From NCBI RefSeq assembly GCF_021390245.1, contig NZ_JAJUXH010000009.1:163673-227672 (forward strand): a DNA stretch of 64,000 nt, read 5' to 3'. The notes beneath the pieces are model-generated. The model did no database searches. It worked only from the letters and a program-made list of their open reading frames with translations, and was not told where the DNA came from. The position numbers and the translations under genes were made by a program. Shown piece after piece: positions 54,739 through 63,776 of this stretch (its first letter is position 1; each line of letters starts with the position of its first letter). This DNA comes from Dyadobacter sp. CY323. GTDB taxonomy: Bacteria; Bacteroidota; Bacteroidia; Cytophagales; Spirosomataceae.

Positions 54739-55473
54739 TTAATTATTCAGTTTCAATTCCATATATCCTTTTGTAACTGCCAGAAAAGGATCTTTCCCGA
54801 AGCTGCTCAGTTTTAGAACCAGATCTTTTGAATCAATTTCTGTAATCAACTGATTTGGCCCTAACAAATACATGTAATCGAAAGTTACCGGCAAACTCAC
54901 CGCCGACTCTACAAACTCGATCCCGTAAAGTGGATAAATGCTGAATGGAGTCTGTGAGAGCCAGATCTTATCCTTCCGGTCGGAGGTCGCATAACTCAGG
55001 TCATATTCCAGACTTTCCAATCCAAAATCGACTCTTTTATTGCCTGTCGGAATGCAGTAAGTCGCGAAATCTTCTTTCTGCTGCGACTTCGTTTCGGCAT
55101 CCGGCTTCAATTCTTTAACCACTTCATTGATCCTGACCTTTTTACCACTTTCTTCTCCACAGAAAATATAGCGACCATCCGGAAAACCAATCACAAAATC
55201 GAACCCTTTCCCACCTTGACCAAAGCTGGTTTCTTTTTTAAAACACATGGCGCCTGTAACCGGATCGACGTAAACCTTTATTGTTCCGGATGTTTTATCG
55301 GCTTTGTTTTGATAATCAAAAACAAATGCGTGGCTGAAATAATACTGGCCTCTTTCCGGCTTCCATTGCAATGCTCTTTGTTTATCAACCGGGATTTTGG
55401 CGGTCTGCGCGAGGAGTAGCTGCGGCGCGATCAGGCCTAAAAGCAGAACAAGATAAAAGAAGTTTCTTTTCAT
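54739..55473 (-). CDS. Hypothetical secreted protein
   Basis: Unrecognised 244-residue protein with a signal peptide (1-22, ending LLLAQ) and a mixed beta-rich body (QYYFSHAFVFDYQNKAD, KVYVDPVTGAMCF, FIFCGEESG-like turns). The C-terminus is KGYMELKLNN. No conserved domain was recognised. It follows the OmpA-type gene (59-bp gap) on the same strand and may be co-transcribed with it, which would place it at the outer membrane or periplasm. Both are converging on the DUF4494 terminator. Confidence 0.65.
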   Translation of the reverse strand: MKRNFFYLVLLLGLIAPQLLLAQTAKIPVDKQRALQWKPERGQYYFSHAFVFDYQNKADKTSGTIKVYVDPVTGAMCFKKETSFGQGGKGFDFVIGFPDGRYIFCGEESGKKVRINEVVKELKPDAETKSQQKEDFATYCIPTGNKRVDFGLESLEYDLSYATSDRKDKIWLSQTPFSIYPLYGIEFVESAVSLPVTFDYMYLLGPNQLITEIDSKDLVLKLSSFGKDPFLAVTKGYMELKLNN

Positions 55474-55532
55474 GATTTCGTTGATGATAATGCCCGCAAT
55501 CTAAAAAGAGACTTTTTAAAAACCCATCTTTA

Positions 55533-56930
55533 TTACATTTTGACAAACTCGACACGCCGGTTATTGGCTTTTCCTTCCGAGGTAGTATTTGGTCCGGCGG
55601 GTTCGCTTTCCCCTTTTCCATCCGTTTCCAGTCGGCCAGAGTCAATGGCAAAATCTTTCGCTAATGCAGCTTTTACAGCTTCTGACCTCTTTTTGGACAA
55701 AGCGAGATTTCCATTGTCATCCCCGTCCGAATCGGTGTGACCGATGATCTTCACTTTCACGGCAGCATTCTCCGTCAAAACATTCGCTATATCTTTTAAC
55801 ACACCATACGATTCAGGTTTAATGGTCGCGGAATTCACATCAAACAAAATTCCGGTAGTTGAAAACTTACCTTCTGTGATCAGTTTACTGCGTGTATCCG
55901 GCGCACCCACTGCGACGCGGAGGTTGCTCACAAAATAGCGGTTTGCTTCATCATGGTAACCTTGATTGGAGAATGCGATGAAGTTATATTTCGTCGCTGG
56001 GTTAAATGCACGTGGCAAATCCCAAACCTTGTAATCATCCACATAAAGCCGCATCCGGCCTTTCTGACGCCAGATTGACACTTTCACGACATTATGTTCA
56101 GGCACATGAAAAGCCGGGAAACTCTTTTCATTTTTCATCAGTGATGACGCCGGAGTTTCCGAAAACACATTAAAAAAAGATAAACCTTGTGTACCGCCAG
56201 CATCTTTTGGGTGAAGACCGATCTCGATTCCGTTGGTCTTACCTCCGTCAAAACCCTTCCAGTTCGTAAATTCTTTCGCGGCGTCGCCGACCTGGGCGAT
56301 GACGGCCCTGAAATACCCGGAATAAAAACTAAAATCAGAAGTGGTCGCCAGGTTGAATTCCAATGTAAAGTTTTCGGGCAATGCATTTATAAATTCAGGG
56401 TAAAAAACACCTTCCGGGCCCAGCATCAGCCATTTTCCTTCCGTTCCTTCAATCGTAACAACCTCGCCGGACGAATTGGTATTCCATTTGGCAGGAAAAT
56501 CTCCGACCGCATCCTGTGCGAAATCCTCCACGGCAACCACTTTATCCCCCGGAATAAAATCGAATTTGCTATACGATTTCAAGGTCGGTTTACCGGCTTT
56601 GCCGTCAGGCTCTGGTTTAGATTCGGTATTAGTTTGCCCGTTATTCCCTGCATTTCCCGCATTACCGGCGTTCTGATTTGCATTGCTGCTTTTCTCCACC
56701 TCCTCTTTCCCTTTTTTATCCTTATCCTTTTTCTTAAACATATTGCCAATGCCTTCTTCAAGCGAATCAAACCCTTTGTCAACTGCCTGGTCCACCTTCC
56801 GGTTGGCCCGGTACTCCGCCTGCCTTTCCACCACCCTGCCCGGGTCATTGATTCGTATTTGAGCAAATGACACCAGTGAACTAAGTGTCAAAAGAAACAC
56901 AATGCCTGCCTTTCTGTTTAAAATTTTCAT
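55533..56930 (-). CDS. OmpA family protein with a central lectin-like domain
   Basis: 465 residues. Signal peptide at 1-23 (ending SFAQ), then a charged helical stretch (KKKDKDKKGKEEVEK) and an Asn/Gly-rich low-complexity NAGNAGNAGN linker near 88-98. The middle ~120-330 resembles a concanavalin-like sandwich. The C-terminal OmpA domain (~345-465) carries the peptidoglycan-binding region GHTDSDGDDNGNLALSKKRSEAV and NNRRVEF. It should link the outer membrane or a surface layer to peptidoglycan. The gene is followed by the secreted 244-residue protein. Confidence 0.9.
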   Translation of the reverse strand: MKILNRKAGIVFLLTLSSLVSFAQIRINDPGRVVERQAEYRANRKVDQAVDKGFDSLEEGIGNMFKKKDKDKKGKEEVEKSSNANQNAGNAGNAGNNGQTNTESKPEPDGKAGKPTLKSYSKFDFIPGDKVVAVEDFAQDAVGDFPAKWNTNSSGEVVTIEGTEGKWLMLGPEGVFYPEFINALPENFTLEFNLATTSDFSFYSGYFRAVIAQVGDAAKEFTNWKGFDGGKTNGIEIGLHPKDAGGTQGLSFFNVFSETPASSLMKNEKSFPAFHVPEHNVVKVSIWRQKGRMRLYVDDYKVWDLPRAFNPATKYNFIAFSNQGYHDEANRYFVSNLRVAVGAPDTRSKLITEGKFSTTGILFDVNSATIKPESYGVLKDIANVLTENAAVKVKIIGHTDSDGDDNGNLALSKKRSEAVKAALAKDFAIDSGRLETDGKGESEPAGPNTTSEGKANNRRVEFVKM

Positions 56931-57081
56931 AGTAGTTGTGCTTTGATGAACGTTACTATCAAGGTACGAACTTAGTTAATGACTTGAATATTAATTGATT
57001 ATTTGGTGTGACGCGCCGATGTGGTTTTGAGAAACGTCTTTTAGACAGAAGATTGTAAATTGCAGCACAATTGCCGCATTC

Positions 57082-57894
57082 ATGAGCCTTCGATTCGAGA
57101 AAAGAGAGATTACCATTCAGCCAGGGAAACGCATTTATTTTTCATCCGACTACCATTTGGGCGTGCCGAATGCGCTGAGCAGCAGGGAACGCGAAAAGGC
57201 CATCGTCAATTGGCTTGAATCGGTTGAGGTCGATGCGCAGGTCATTTTTCTGGTCGGGGATATTTTTGATTTTTGGTTTGAATACAAAACCGTTGTCCCG
57301 AAAGGATTTGTGCGGTTACTGGGTAAGCTTGCCGATCTGTCGGATCGCGGCGTTGAGCTGATCATTTTTACCGGAAATCATGATATGTGGATGTCAGGTT
57401 ATCTTACTGAGGAAATCGGGGCATCCATTTTTCGCAATCCGGTCAGTTTCAGTTTTAAGTCTGAGCTCGGTGAGAAAAGGATATTGGTGGGCCACGGTGA
57501 TGGCCTCGGCCCCGGCGACGGTACTTACAAGTTCCTGAAAAAGGTATTTGAAAACTCCTTTTTTCAATTAATCTTCCGGCTGGTGCATCCGGATGTGGGA
57601 ATCTGGATTGCGATGGAATGGTCAAAAAGAAGCCGGATCGCGAATGTAAATAAAGGTGAAGAACGTTTTTTGGGTGAAGATCACGAGTGGCTTTTCCAAT
57701 ACTGCAAAAGCGTAGAAGCAACTCAGCACCACGATTTTTACATTTTCGGGCACCGGCATTTAACCCTGGATATGCAGGTAGATCCGCAAACGCGTTACGT
57801 GAATTTGGGAGAATGGGTCACTCAGCGTTATTACGCTGTTTTTGATGGGGGAAATCTGGATTTGAAAGAGTACCTGCCAGCTTCGGCCCGTTAA
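57082..57894 (+). CDS. lpxH: UDP-2,3-diacylglucosamine diphosphatase
   Basis: Calcineurin-like pyrophosphatase releasing UMP in the fourth step of lipid A synthesis, 270 residues. Metal-site residues follow the family: D23 and H25 (SDYHLG), D60 and D63 (GDIFDFW), N99, H100 and D101 (GNHDMW), GHGDG, and FGHRHL. Cytoplasmic, peripheral to the inner membrane. This shows a lipid A-bearing, Gram-negative organism. The stop overlaps the stop of the following minus-strand gene by 3 bases (convergent). Confidence 0.95.
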   Translation: MSLRFEKREITIQPGKRIYFSSDYHLGVPNALSSREREKAIVNWLESVEVDAQVIFLVGDIFDFWFEYKTVVPKGFVRLLGKLADLSDRGVELIIFTGNHDMWMSGYLTEEIGASIFRNPVSFSFKSELGEKRILVGHGDGLGPGDGTYKFLKKVFENSFFQLIFRLVHPDVGIWIAMEWSKRSRIANVNKGEERFLGEDHEWLFQYCKSVEATQHHDFYIFGHRHLTLDMQVDPQTRYVNLGEWVTQRYYAVFDGGNLDLKEYLPASAR

Positions 57895-58643
57895 TTAGTC
57901 CCTTTTTTCCGCTCAGGCTCGGATTCATTGGAAGGTGGAATAAAATCACCTTTGTTGATACTTTCTCTGGGAGCTGCATTCAAATCTTTTCGCCAGTCTT
58001 TTTGTTTCAAATCACCTCTTTTGACCGATTTAATAAAGTTAGCCCAGGCAAACGGGTTCAGGAAAGGAAAGGTCGTGGCGAATCCTTTATTAGCGGCAGA
58101 CTCCCGACCGAACATCAGCTGATCCATCGAATAACGGTAATTGGTCTGGGCATTATTGGGTACCTGTGCAGCCATTCTGTTAATGTAGTCCGGGTCGGTA
58201 CTTCTTTTGAGCGCATCACGGTCCGCCTGATCGGGCAATTCAAGCGCGAGAAATGCTTTTTTAAACTCCTCTTCTGTTGAATAAGGGTAAATGGTTACAC
58301 TGGAAAGCGTCACTACATCCTCCCGGAGCGCGACAATGGCAGAATACAAATCCGAATTGTAATTTCTCGGAACCACGTGATATTGATCCTTGTAACCAAC
58401 ATAACTGAAAACGATACTATCTCCTGGAAAAACCGGGATCGTGAAAGAACCATCGGCTTTGGCCAGTGTTCCACGACCGGCTTTGACGATCCGAATTGTT
58501 GCTCCGGGAAGAAGCTCTGTACTTTTCCCGCCAACTACTACTCCTGAGAAGCTGATTGCCTTTTGTTCACCCTGAGCATAAAGATCCCGGACACATAACA
58601 TCCCGGCCAACGTCAATAACACTATTAAAAAACTCCGTTTCAT
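57891..58643 (-). CDS. Secreted protein with carboxypeptidase regulatory-like domain
   Basis: 250 residues. A signal peptide ends at LYAQG (about 1-24). Residues ~30-105 form a CarboxypepD_reg-like beta-sandwich (SGVVVGGKSTELLPGATIRI, FVYVGYKDQ-like end) as seen at the N-terminus of TonB-dependent receptors. The remaining ~145 residues have no recognised domain and end with a polar tail PPSNESEPERKKG. It is not a TonB receptor here because the barrel is missing; a surface or periplasmic role is likely. Isolated gene, convergent with lpxH. Confidence 0.75.
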   Translation of the reverse strand: MKRSFLIVLLTLAGMLCVRDLYAQGEQKAISFSGVVVGGKSTELLPGATIRIVKAGRGTLAKADGSFTIPVFPGDSIVFSYVGYKDQYHVVPRNYNSDLYSAIVALREDVVTLSSVTIYPYSTEEEFKKAFLALELPDQADRDALKRSTDPDYINRMAAQVPNNAQTNYRYSMDQLMFGRESAANKGFATTFPFLNPFAWANFIKSVKRGDLKQKDWRKDLNAAPRESINKGDFIPPSNESEPERKKGTN

Positions 58644-58807
58644 TCGTTCCAGATTATGCTTTGAAGCGGTTTAGGTGTTCCAAAGCGCATTGTATTAAAA
58701 GATAGATCTAAAAAGGGTATTCCGTAATTAACCCGCAAAATTCGTTCCTGTACTAAAAACGATCCGACCCGTGGGTGATTGCTTTCCAGGATTTAAAAGC
58801 ACCCGAA

Positions 58808-59641
58808 TCAGGAAAATAACTTTAAAAACGTGACAATAAATGGAGCTGACAAAAGAAGCCCGTCGAAACGGTCCAAAAATCCTCCGTGACCCGGAATACT
58901 ACTCCCTGAATCTTTAATGGCAATACTTCTCTTAAAAAGCGACTCAACCAAATCTCCATAAGTACCTACTACAACGATGATTGCACCGATGCAGTACCAC
59001 TTCCAGGGCTCGAAGGTACGGAAATAATGCCCCAGGGCAAATGCGATAATCGCTGCAAATGCAGCACTTCCCATTGCTCCCTCCCAGGATTTCTTAGGTG
59101 AAATCCGCTCGAATAACTTTCTTTTGCCAAACTTCGTCCCTGCGAAATAACCTCCTATATCCGATGCCCAAAGTAATAAAAGGCTTCCGAGAACAATCTC
59201 ATAATTATAAAGTCCGCCGCGCAACGCCATCACGATGATCAACGCAAATGGCAGCGCCACATAAATGATCCCAAGAAAAGTAAACCCGATATTGGTAAAA
59301 GGTTTCAGATCATTCTTTTTATATAACTTAATAAAGAAGATCATCGACAACAAGGGACTGATAATGAAATAGTTTTCGAACGGAACAATGTCCTGTTCTA
59401 TCAAGTACGCAAGTAATATCATGACTGTGCCACAGAAGGTGCCATAATATGTGAGCGGCTGATTACCGTCCAGGCCGAGTAGCTTGTAAAATTCGAGTTG
59501 CGTGAGTGAGCTGATGGTGCAAAACAGCAGTAGAAAAGTCAGTTCATTGTAAAGGATACAACCTATGATGACAAATACGCCTGCCAGGGCGGTGATAGTA
59601 CGTTGCTGTAAATTACTCAGATTCCTTAATCGCGTCTTCAT
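58808..59641 (-). CDS. cdsA: Phosphatidate cytidylyltransferase
   Basis: Makes CDP-diacylglycerol from phosphatidic acid and CTP, the branch point of phospholipid synthesis. 277 residues with about eight membrane helices and the exact family signature SLFKRx4KDxGx2IPGHGG at the C-terminal end. The ATG lies 29 bp inside the upstream DUF2007 gene, so the two overlap and are translationally coupled. The CPBP protease, DUF2007 and cdsA form one minus-strand operon. Confidence 0.96.
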   Translation of the reverse strand: MKTRLRNLSNLQQRTITALAGVFVIIGCILYNELTFLLLFCTISSLTQLEFYKLLGLDGNQPLTYYGTFCGTVMILLAYLIEQDIVPFENYFIISPLLSMIFFIKLYKKNDLKPFTNIGFTFLGIIYVALPFALIIVMALRGGLYNYEIVLGSLLLLWASDIGGYFAGTKFGKRKLFERISPKKSWEGAMGSAAFAAIIAFALGHYFRTFEPWKWYCIGAIIVVVGTYGDLVESLFKRSIAIKDSGSSIPGHGGFLDRFDGLLLSAPFIVTFLKLFS

Positions 59642-59834
59642 TATTCAGAATTGTTTGAGCCTGGGACAGATCGCTGGCTGGCACGTGTACTTCACACATA
59701 CCAAAGATCGGATAACTGCTGTCTTTTTTATTGACGATGACTGCGGCAATCCCATTCTGTTCCAGTAATTCCCTTGCTATTTCTGCGCGGATCATTTGCG
59801 TGCTTTGATAGGCTTTGGCCCAATTCTCATCCAT
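59613..59834 (-). CDS. DUF2007 family protein (putative signal-transducing)
   Basis: Small cytoplasmic protein of 73 residues matching the DUF2007/DUF4190-neighbour fold: AYQSTQMIRAEIARELLEQNGIAAVIVNKKDS with GMCEVHVPASDLSQAQTILN, a short alpha-beta (ACT-like) unit. Function unknown. It starts 4 bp after the CPBP gene stop and overlaps cdsA by 29 bp at its 3' end, so it belongs firmly to that operon. Overlap length is larger than the usual 1-8 bp. Confidence 0.85.
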   Translation of the reverse strand: MDENWAKAYQSTQMIRAEIARELLEQNGIAAVIVNKKDSSYPIFGMCEVHVPASDLSQAQTILNNEDAIKESE

Positions 59835-59838
59835 AATT

Positions 59839-60822
59839 TTAAATTTTTATAACCAATTGCTGATCACCACGAATTGCCTGCTTGCGGGGCAAACTTGCTT
59901 GTCTGATAAAATTCAGCACCAGTATTGTCAGAAAAAGTGAAGATATCACGAGAACTCCTGACATGGATTTCGTTTCTTCAATATTTGTTTTAATAATTCC
60001 GATGTTGTGCAGGTACATCATCACGAGCACAAATCCGTTGTTCACAAAATGTGCCAGTACTGCCACCCAAAAATTGCCCGTCCAGAAATACAAATAACCA
60101 AACAAGGCCCCCAGCATCATTCGAGGCAAAAAACCGTAAAACTGAAAATGGATTGCACTAAAAATAGCGGCTGAAACCCAAATGGCTACATGTGGGTTCG
60201 TAAACTGTTGCGTGAGCTTTGTTTGTATAACTCCCCGAAACAATGCTTCCTCGCCCAATGCGGGCAGCAATGTCACAACAAACAATGCAATCAGCAGCTG
60301 GCCAAAACTTTTATAAGATGTTAAAAAAGCCGTCATCACCGACAACTGGTCTTCTTTATCACGCATCCAGGTTTCCAGTCCCGATAATGCATCGGGAAGT
60401 TTCATTGCGGCATTCCATTCGATGAATTTGCTGTTAATGGGAATAAAAATCAGTACCAGCAGAAATGCGAGTAACCAGACCTGCGCCGCCGGTGTCCTCC
60501 CGGGACTCAGTTGTGAGATTTTACGCCGCTCGATGTAAAACCAGTATAAAAGCGACGGAAGCAAGTAGGAAAAGAAATGCACGACTCCCTGGAGAACCAT
60601 TAATGCATACCATCCGTTTTTCACTTTCCCGGGATTTGTGATCAGCTGGTTGAGCAGAACGGTAACACTTTCAGCGTCGGTGGAGAAATATAACGCAAGG
60701 ATCATCACCGCCAAAATATTGCCCACGGCCATTCCGATCAGGACAAAGCCGATCAATACCAGTAAGCTACCCCACGTTGCGGGTACGCGGGAAACAATGA
60801 GGTCCGGGTTACTATTTTGCAT
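59839..60822 (-). CDS. CPBP family intramembrane metalloprotease
   Basis: 327 residues with about eight membrane helices. The CPBP/ABI (Rce1-type) active site is complete: E191, E192 and R196 in GEEALFRG, H225 in SAIHF and H258 with N262 in AHFVNN. Members cleave CAAX-like prenylated peptides or act as bacteriocin maturation/immunity proteins; substrate here is unknown. First gene of the operon with DUF2007 and cdsA, divergent from dusB across a 44-bp spacer. Confidence 0.92.
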   Translation of the reverse strand: MQNSNPDLIVSRVPATWGSLLVLIGFVLIGMAVGNILAVMILALYFSTDAESVTVLLNQLITNPGKVKNGWYALMVLQGVVHFFSYLLPSLLYWFYIERRKISQLSPGRTPAAQVWLLAFLLVLIFIPINSKFIEWNAAMKLPDALSGLETWMRDKEDQLSVMTAFLTSYKSFGQLLIALFVVTLLPALGEEALFRGVIQTKLTQQFTNPHVAIWVSAAIFSAIHFQFYGFLPRMMLGALFGYLYFWTGNFWVAVLAHFVNNGFVLVMMYLHNIGIIKTNIEETKSMSGVLVISSLFLTILVLNFIRQASLPRKQAIRGDQQLVIKI

Positions 60823-60866
60823 AATTGTGGTAAATTTACAGCTTATTAGATTCCCATCACACCGAA

Positions 60867-61856
60867 ATGGTTAAAATTGGAAATATAGAATTGAGCGACT
60901 TTCCGTTGCTGCTGGCACCGATGGAAGATGTCAGTGACCCTCCTTTTCGCGCAGTATGTAAGGAAAATGGGGCGGATCTGATGTATACAGAATTCGTTTC
61001 ATCCGAGGGGTTGATCCGTGATGCGGCTAAAAGTTTGCAGAAACTGGATATTTTCGAATATGAGCGTCCGGTTGGCATTCAGCTTTTTGGAAGCGATGTG
61101 GAAACAATGGGTTCCTGCTCAGAAATCGCGTCACGCGTAAATCCCGACCTGATTGACATTAATTACGGCTGCCCGGTCAAAAATGTAGCTTGCCGCGGCG
61201 CTGGGGCTGCATTATTGCAGGACGTCCCGAAAATGGTGAAAATGACCGAGGCCGTGATCAAATCGACGCATTTGCCTGTGACCGTGAAAACCAGATTGGG
61301 CTGGGACGAAAACACGAAAAACGTGCTGGATGTAGCCGAGCGTCTGCAGGACATCGGTATTAAGGCACTTTCCATTCATGGCCGCACGCGTGTTCAGATG
61401 TACAAAGGCACTGCCGACTGGTCGCTGATCGCGAAAATTAAAGAAAACCCTCGCATACATATTCCGATATTCGGAAATGGCGATGTGGATTCTCCTGAAA
61501 AAGCATTGGAATACAAAAATCGTTACGGCGTCGACGGCATTATGATTGGCCGCGCCACAATCGGTAACCCGTGGATTTTCAATGATATCAAGCATTATTT
61601 GAAGACTGGCGAACGTCTATCGCCACCTACGATGGAGCAACGCGTGGATGTATGCCGGCGTCATCTCGAATTTTCGATCCGCTGGAAAGGTCCGGTTGCC
61701 GGGGTTTTTGAAATGCGCAGGCATTATACCAATTATTTCAAAGGCATGGAACATTTCAAACCATACCGTATGCGACTGGTGGAGGCAATGACTTTTGAAG
61801 AACTTGACTGCATATTACAAGAAATAAGCCACGATTACAGCGCAGTTGTATGCTAA
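60867..61856 (+). CDS. dusB: tRNA-dihydrouridine synthase
   Basis: FMN-dependent reduction of uridines in the tRNA D-loop. 329 residues with LAPMEDVSDPPFR (FMN phosphate side, ~17-29), the active-site cysteine C102 in INYGCPVKNV, HGRTRVQMY and GNGDV. Length and motifs best fit the DusB branch. Cytoplasmic. The stop overlaps the start of the biotin-carrier gene by 7 bp, so they are coupled. Branch choice (B rather than A or C) is moderately sure. Confidence 0.92.
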   Translation: MVKIGNIELSDFPLLLAPMEDVSDPPFRAVCKENGADLMYTEFVSSEGLIRDAAKSLQKLDIFEYERPVGIQLFGSDVETMGSCSEIASRVNPDLIDINYGCPVKNVACRGAGAALLQDVPKMVKMTEAVIKSTHLPVTVKTRLGWDENTKNVLDVAERLQDIGIKALSIHGRTRVQMYKGTADWSLIAKIKENPRIHIPIFGNGDVDSPEKALEYKNRYGVDGIMIGRATIGNPWIFNDIKHYLKTGERLSPPTMEQRVDVCRRHLEFSIRWKGPVAGVFEMRRHYTNYFKGMEHFKPYRMRLVEAMTFEELDCILQEISHDYSAVVC

Positions 61857-62383
61857 AAGTCGACGTAAGCAACTCGCAGGATTCCGAAGAAAACGGCGCT
61901 TCCAATAAGAATACATTTGAAATTGACCAAACCAAGACGGGGTGGCTCATCGATAAGGCATTGTTTGACGGAGACATTGAAGCAATTGCACAAAATCGCT
62001 ACCATGTGATCTGGAAAAACAAATCGTATAACATCGAGATCCTGGAAAAGAACCCGTTGGAAAAGTCAGTGCATTTGCTGATCAACGGTGTGCATTTCTA
62101 TACTTCTGCTAAAAACCGCCTGGATCTGCTTTTGGAAGGAATGGGCCTCGAAGGTAGTTCGGCACAAAAAATCAACAATGTAAAAGCCCCCATGCCGGGA
62201 CTCATCCAATCCATCGCAGTTTCGGAGGGTGATCATTTGAGCAAAGGCGATACGCTGCTTGTATTGGTAGCGATGAAAATGGAGAACATTATTAAAGCAT
62301 CCGGAAATGGCGTCGTGAAATCCATTAAGGTAGCTTCCGGAGAAATTGTTGAAAAAAATCAGGTATTACTGGAGTTTCAATAA
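61850..62383 (+). CDS. Biotin/lipoyl-attachment domain protein (biotin carrier)
   Basis: 177 residues with a C-terminal biotinyl domain at ~110-177: VKAPMPGLIQ, then VAMKMEN with biotin-accepting K143. The N-terminal half (1-105) has no catalytic domain and looks like the short carrier subunits of acyl-CoA carboxylases. It overlaps the dusB end by 7 bp. The carboxyltransferase subunit at 37059 is a possible partner. A biotin carboxylase is not in the window. Cytoplasmic. Confidence 0.9.
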   Translation: MLKVDVSNSQDSEENGASNKNTFEIDQTKTGWLIDKALFDGDIEAIAQNRYHVIWKNKSYNIEILEKNPLEKSVHLLINGVHFYTSAKNRLDLLLEGMGLEGSSAQKINNVKAPMPGLIQSIAVSEGDHLSKGDTLLVLVAMKMENIIKASGNGVVKSIKVASGEIVEKNQVLLEFQ

Positions 62384-62388
62384 AATAC

Positions 62389-62420
62389 TTGTTAATCTGA
62401 ATATCCTACACTTATTTTTA
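62389..62420 (+). promoter_or_regulatory. Candidate promoter for pyrH and frr
   Basis: TTG at 62389-62391, 21-bp spacer, TATTTTTA at 62413-62420 (seven of eight bases). Transcription would start near 62427, about 20 bases before the pyrH ATG. Confidence 0.45.
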
Positions 62421-62446
62421 CGGTCGAAATCACCTACATCACAATC

Positions 62447-63166
62447 ATGCCCGAACCAAAGTATAAGCGTTTACTACTGAAACTAAGCGGAGAAGCATTA
62501 AACGGCGGCGACAAAGGCCAGGTTATCGACTTTAACATCCTGGATAGTTACGCTACAGAAATCAAGAGAATCACAGAAGTAGGCGTTCAGGTTGCAATTG
62601 TAATTGGGGGAGGAAATATATTTCGGGGTGCATCTGTCGAAAAATCCGGAATTGATCGCGTTCAGGGCGATCATATGGGAATGCTGGCAACCGTTATCAA
62701 CGGAATGGCTATCCAAAGCTCACTTGAAAAACACGGTGTAAATACACGCCTGATGTCCGCCATTAAAATGGAACAGGTTTGTGAACCCTTGATCCGCCGC
62801 CGGGCCATTCGTCATCTCGAAAAGGGGCGCGTCGTTATTTTCGGAGCAGGTACAGGAAACCCTTATTTTACTACAGATACGACTGCCGGGTTGCGCGCGA
62901 TTGAATCAGAATCCGAAGTGGTACTTAAAGGCACACGTGTTGATGGTGTCTACACCGCTGATCCGGAGAAAGACCCTCTGGCTACCAAATATTCTCAACT
63001 GACATTTGATGAAGCATTGTCCAAAAATCTTAAGATTATGGACCTTACCGCATTCACGCTTTGCAAGGAAAATAACCTGCCGATCATCGTGTTTGACATG
63101 AACAAGGCGGGTAACCTTTACGATCTTGTGATGGGCGAAAATGTGGGAACACTGATATCTAACTAG
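62447..63166 (+). CDS. pyrH: UMP kinase
   Basis: Phosphorylates UMP to UDP for RNA, DNA and nucleotide-sugar synthesis. 239 residues of the amino-acid-kinase fold: KLSGEALNG (12-20), GGGNIFRG for phosphate binding (near 49-56), and the nucleotide-binding [16 protein letters not shown] (near 139-154). Usual length. It is followed 27 bp later by frr, the standard bacterial pairing of pyrH and ribosome recycling factor. Cytoplasmic hexamer in the family. Confidence 0.97.
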   Translation: MPEPKYKRLLLKLSGEALNGGDKGQVIDFNILDSYATEIKRITEVGVQVAIVIGGGNIFRGASVEKSGIDRVQGDHMGMLATVINGMAIQSSLEKHGVNTRLMSAIKMEQVCEPLIRRRAIRHLEKGRVVIFGAGTGNPYFTTDTTAGLRAIESESEVVLKGTRVDGVYTADPEKDPLATKYSQLTFDEALSKNLKIMDLTAFTLCKENNLPIIVFDMNKAGNLYDLVMGENVGTLISN

Positions 63167-63193
63167 CAGAACAGAGTATATTTTTAAAAACCA

Positions 63194-63754
63194 ATGGAAG
63201 AAATAGAATTATATCTCGAAGACGCCAAAGACACCATGGAAGGCGCTCTTAAACACCTTATTATTGAATTAGGTAAAATCCGCGCTGGAAAGGCATCTCC
63301 CCAAATGCTGGAAGGTCTTCAGATTGAATATTACGGCTCGATGACGCCTTTGCAGAACGTGGCGACCATCAATACACCCGATGCAAGAACGATCGCGATC
63401 AAACCATTTGAGAGAAAAATTATCAATGACATTGAAAAAGCGATCCGGAACAGTAATCTTGGATTTTCACCTTCAAATGATGGGGAAATGATCCGTATCT
63501 CGGTTCCGCCTTTAAATGAGGAACGTCGTATTCAACTTACAAAAAGGGCTAAAAACGAGATCGAAACGGCTAAGATCAATATCCGCAACATCCGTCAGGA
63601 CGCAAACAATTCTTTACGGAAACTCACAAAAGAAGGCGTTGCTGAAGATTTGGTGAAGTTGAGTGAAGATCGCGTTCAGAAATTGACCGATGGTTTTATT
63701 ACAAGGGTCGATCAGATTTTCAATTCGAAAGAAAAAGAGATCATGGAAGTGTAG
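63194..63754 (+). CDS. frr: Ribosome-recycling factor
   Basis: Splits post-termination ribosomes together with EF-G. 186 residues, family length, with the long-helix signature IRAGKASPQMLEGLQIEYYG near 30-49, the TPDARTIAIKPFE segment in domain II and a C-terminal coiled helix (RKLTKEGVAEDLVKLSEDRVQKLTD). Intact. It lies 27 bp after pyrH and is probably transcribed with it. An insertion sequence end lies 22 bp after its stop and may have replaced its native terminator. Confidence 0.97.
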   Translation: MEEIELYLEDAKDTMEGALKHLIIELGKIRAGKASPQMLEGLQIEYYGSMTPLQNVATINTPDARTIAIKPFERKIINDIEKAIRNSNLGFSPSNDGEMIRISVPPLNEERRIQLTKRAKNEIETAKINIRNIRQDANNSLRKLTKEGVAEDLVKLSEDRVQKLTDGFITRVDQIFNSKEKEIMEV

Positions 63755-63776
63755 TGATCTGCAGTTTCTTGTATAA

